A DNA stretch of 6,088 nt, taken from positions 1,610-7,697 of the forward strand of contig JAESUT010000107.1 in NCBI GenBank assembly GCA_016762995.1, written 5' to 3'. The DNA is from Gammaproteobacteria bacterium. Its GTDB lineage: Bacteria; Pseudomonadota; Gammaproteobacteria; Pseudomonadales; Pseudohongiellaceae. Positions within the stretch are counted from its first letter, which is position 1. The number at the start of each line of letters is the position of its first letter. This document shows, piece by piece, positions 5,762 to 6,088 of the stretch. The notes under the pieces are model-generated. The model saw only the letters and a list, made by a program, of their open reading frames with translations. It was not told the DNA's origin and did not search any database. The translations under genes and the position numbers were made by a program.

Positions 5762-5825
5762 ACCAAACAGTTTTTTAAGTCGCGACAGCTAAGGATTCAA
5801 TACTTTAGAATTCGAACCGTGACCC
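5762..5825. other. intergenic stretch after DUF1653, little recognisable
   Basis: This begins the 327-base right-hand region without a complete gene. It holds a T6 run at 5771-5776 with no stem before it and the 8-base palindrome GTCGCGAC at 5779-5786. No open frame with a ribosome site, tRNA or clear promoter is seen. The rest of the region is covered by the hairpin and two fragments listed separately. Confidence 0.5.
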
Positions 5826-5832
5826 AAAAAAT

Positions 5833-5847
5833 AAGAGCCTAGCTTTT
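5833..5847. terminator. weak A/T-flanked hairpin, possible bidirectional terminator
   Basis: AAGAGC (5833-5838) can pair with GCTTTT (5842-5847, one G-T pair) around the loop CTA. An A6 run lies to the left (5826-5831), and the T run continues to 5848 and then reads TCT. It lies about 70 bases after the DUF1653 stop and at the stop (5839-5841) of the minus-strand frame described next, a sensible place for a shared terminator. The stem has only three strong pairs. A T6 run at 5771-5776 nearer the gene has no stem before it. Confidence 0.3.
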
Positions 5848-6033
5848 TCTAGACCTGACAGGAGGTGGAGGACGCTGCACCTCAGATTGAGTACCCCCCT
5901 GCTCCAAATTATCCGCTGGAGTTCGAGTTAAATCAGATTGAACATCCTCCTCCAGTTCATACCTAAACACATACTGTACACCGAGCACATCGACAGCCTT
6001 GCCGTAGTCTGTGATGTGATTATTATTTGTGTC
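5839..6033 (-). pseudogene. minus-strand coding-like fragment, C-terminal part of an unrecognised protein, no start
   Basis: After a TGA at 6036-6034 the minus strand reads 64 codons to TAG at 5841-5839. The peptide runs ITDYGKAVDVLGVQYVFRY, then an acidic/Gln-rich stretch, and ends QRPPPPVRSRKS. Codon pattern (purine-first, mixed third base) and the folded-then-disordered profile look like a genuine C-terminus. There is no ATG, and all three minus frames have stops between about 6010 and 6075, so no intact gene continues through. A GTG at 5988 with AAGG upstream could start a 48-residue protein. Otherwise it is the remains of a broken gene, or an antisense shadow of the plus-strand frame. 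I do not recognise the family. Confidence 0.3.
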
Positions 6034-6088
6034 TCACGCGATCAGGATGTGTTAGAAGTTATGGCGCAAATTGAGGAAGAAGTGTGGC
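5938..6088 (+). CDS. possible plus-strand partial ORF running off the right edge
   Basis: The frame is open from 5932 to the window end. Its right half reads SLAVVCDVIIICVSRDQD then a helix-like LEVMAQIEEEVW, which looks protein-like: a hydrophobic strand followed by a helix, as in alpha/beta folds. The only start before it is TTG at 5938 without a convincing ribosome site. An in-frame ATG at 6061 has AGAAG two bases before it and a weak AGGA thirteen bases before it. The left half (5938-5990) looks less coding-like and lies antisense, in codon register, to the minus-strand fragment, so at most one of the two is real there. Too little is visible to name a family. Confidence 0.27.
   Translation, partial: MNILLQFIPKHILYTEHIDSLAVVCDVIIICVSRDQDVLEVMAQIEEEVW

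Noticed and set aside
5860..5870. AGGAGGTGGAG on the plus strand as a very strong ribosome site
   Set aside because: No start codon with a useful frame follows at proper spacing. The motif is the complement of proline codons (PPPP) in the minus-strand fragment.

Overview
The window looks like a piece of a proteobacterial chromosome, most likely gammaproteobacterial. This rests on the gene set: a fused 2-oxoacid:ferredoxin oxidoreductase alpha subunit, a sigma-factor/metal-sensor operon, and a DUF1653 protein. Base composition is intermediate, and no rRNA, tRNA, CRISPR array, insertion sequence or phage gene is visible. The taxon is inferred from protein style alone.

Left part (1-1942), minus strand. 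The 5' 577 codons of a korA-type gene run off the left edge. Its 209-base leader holds a possible extended -10 promoter, a 21-codon leader frame that overlaps the korA start, and a long two-part inverted repeat whose outer arm coincides with the candidate -35. The middle-left gene (1943-2893, minus) encodes a secreted six-bladed NHL beta-propeller of the peptidyl-hydroxyglycine alpha-amidating lyase type. The 247-base divergent region 2894-3140 separates it from the plus-strand genes and holds short direct repeats and a hairpin.

Central and right part (3141-5761), plus strand. This is a compact apparent operon: a secreted four-EF-hand protein, a possible 49-residue GTG-start small ORF, an ECF sigma factor, a single-pass membrane protein of a conserved sigma-linked family (candidate anti-sigma), a membrane-anchored periplasmic metal-sensor/Spy-CpxP-like protein, and a DUF1653 protein. 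The last three genes are translationally linked (2-base gap, then an ATGA overlap). The simplest reading is an envelope or metal-stress regulon: the sigma factor is held by the membrane protein, the periplasmic proteins sense or buffer ions, and the EF-hand protein binds calcium. This circuit is inferred from context.

Right edge (5762-6088). No complete gene is seen. There is a weak A/T-flanked hairpin, a minus-strand open frame that reads like a protein C-terminus but has no start, and a plus-strand frame running off the edge. The two overlap in antisense and at least one may be a remnant.

The least explained structure is the leader of the sigma gene. The sigma ATG lacks a ribosome binding site, whereas an overlapping small ORF has a very good one. 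Two nested perfect inverted repeats tie the small ORF's start region to the stretch just before the sigma start.
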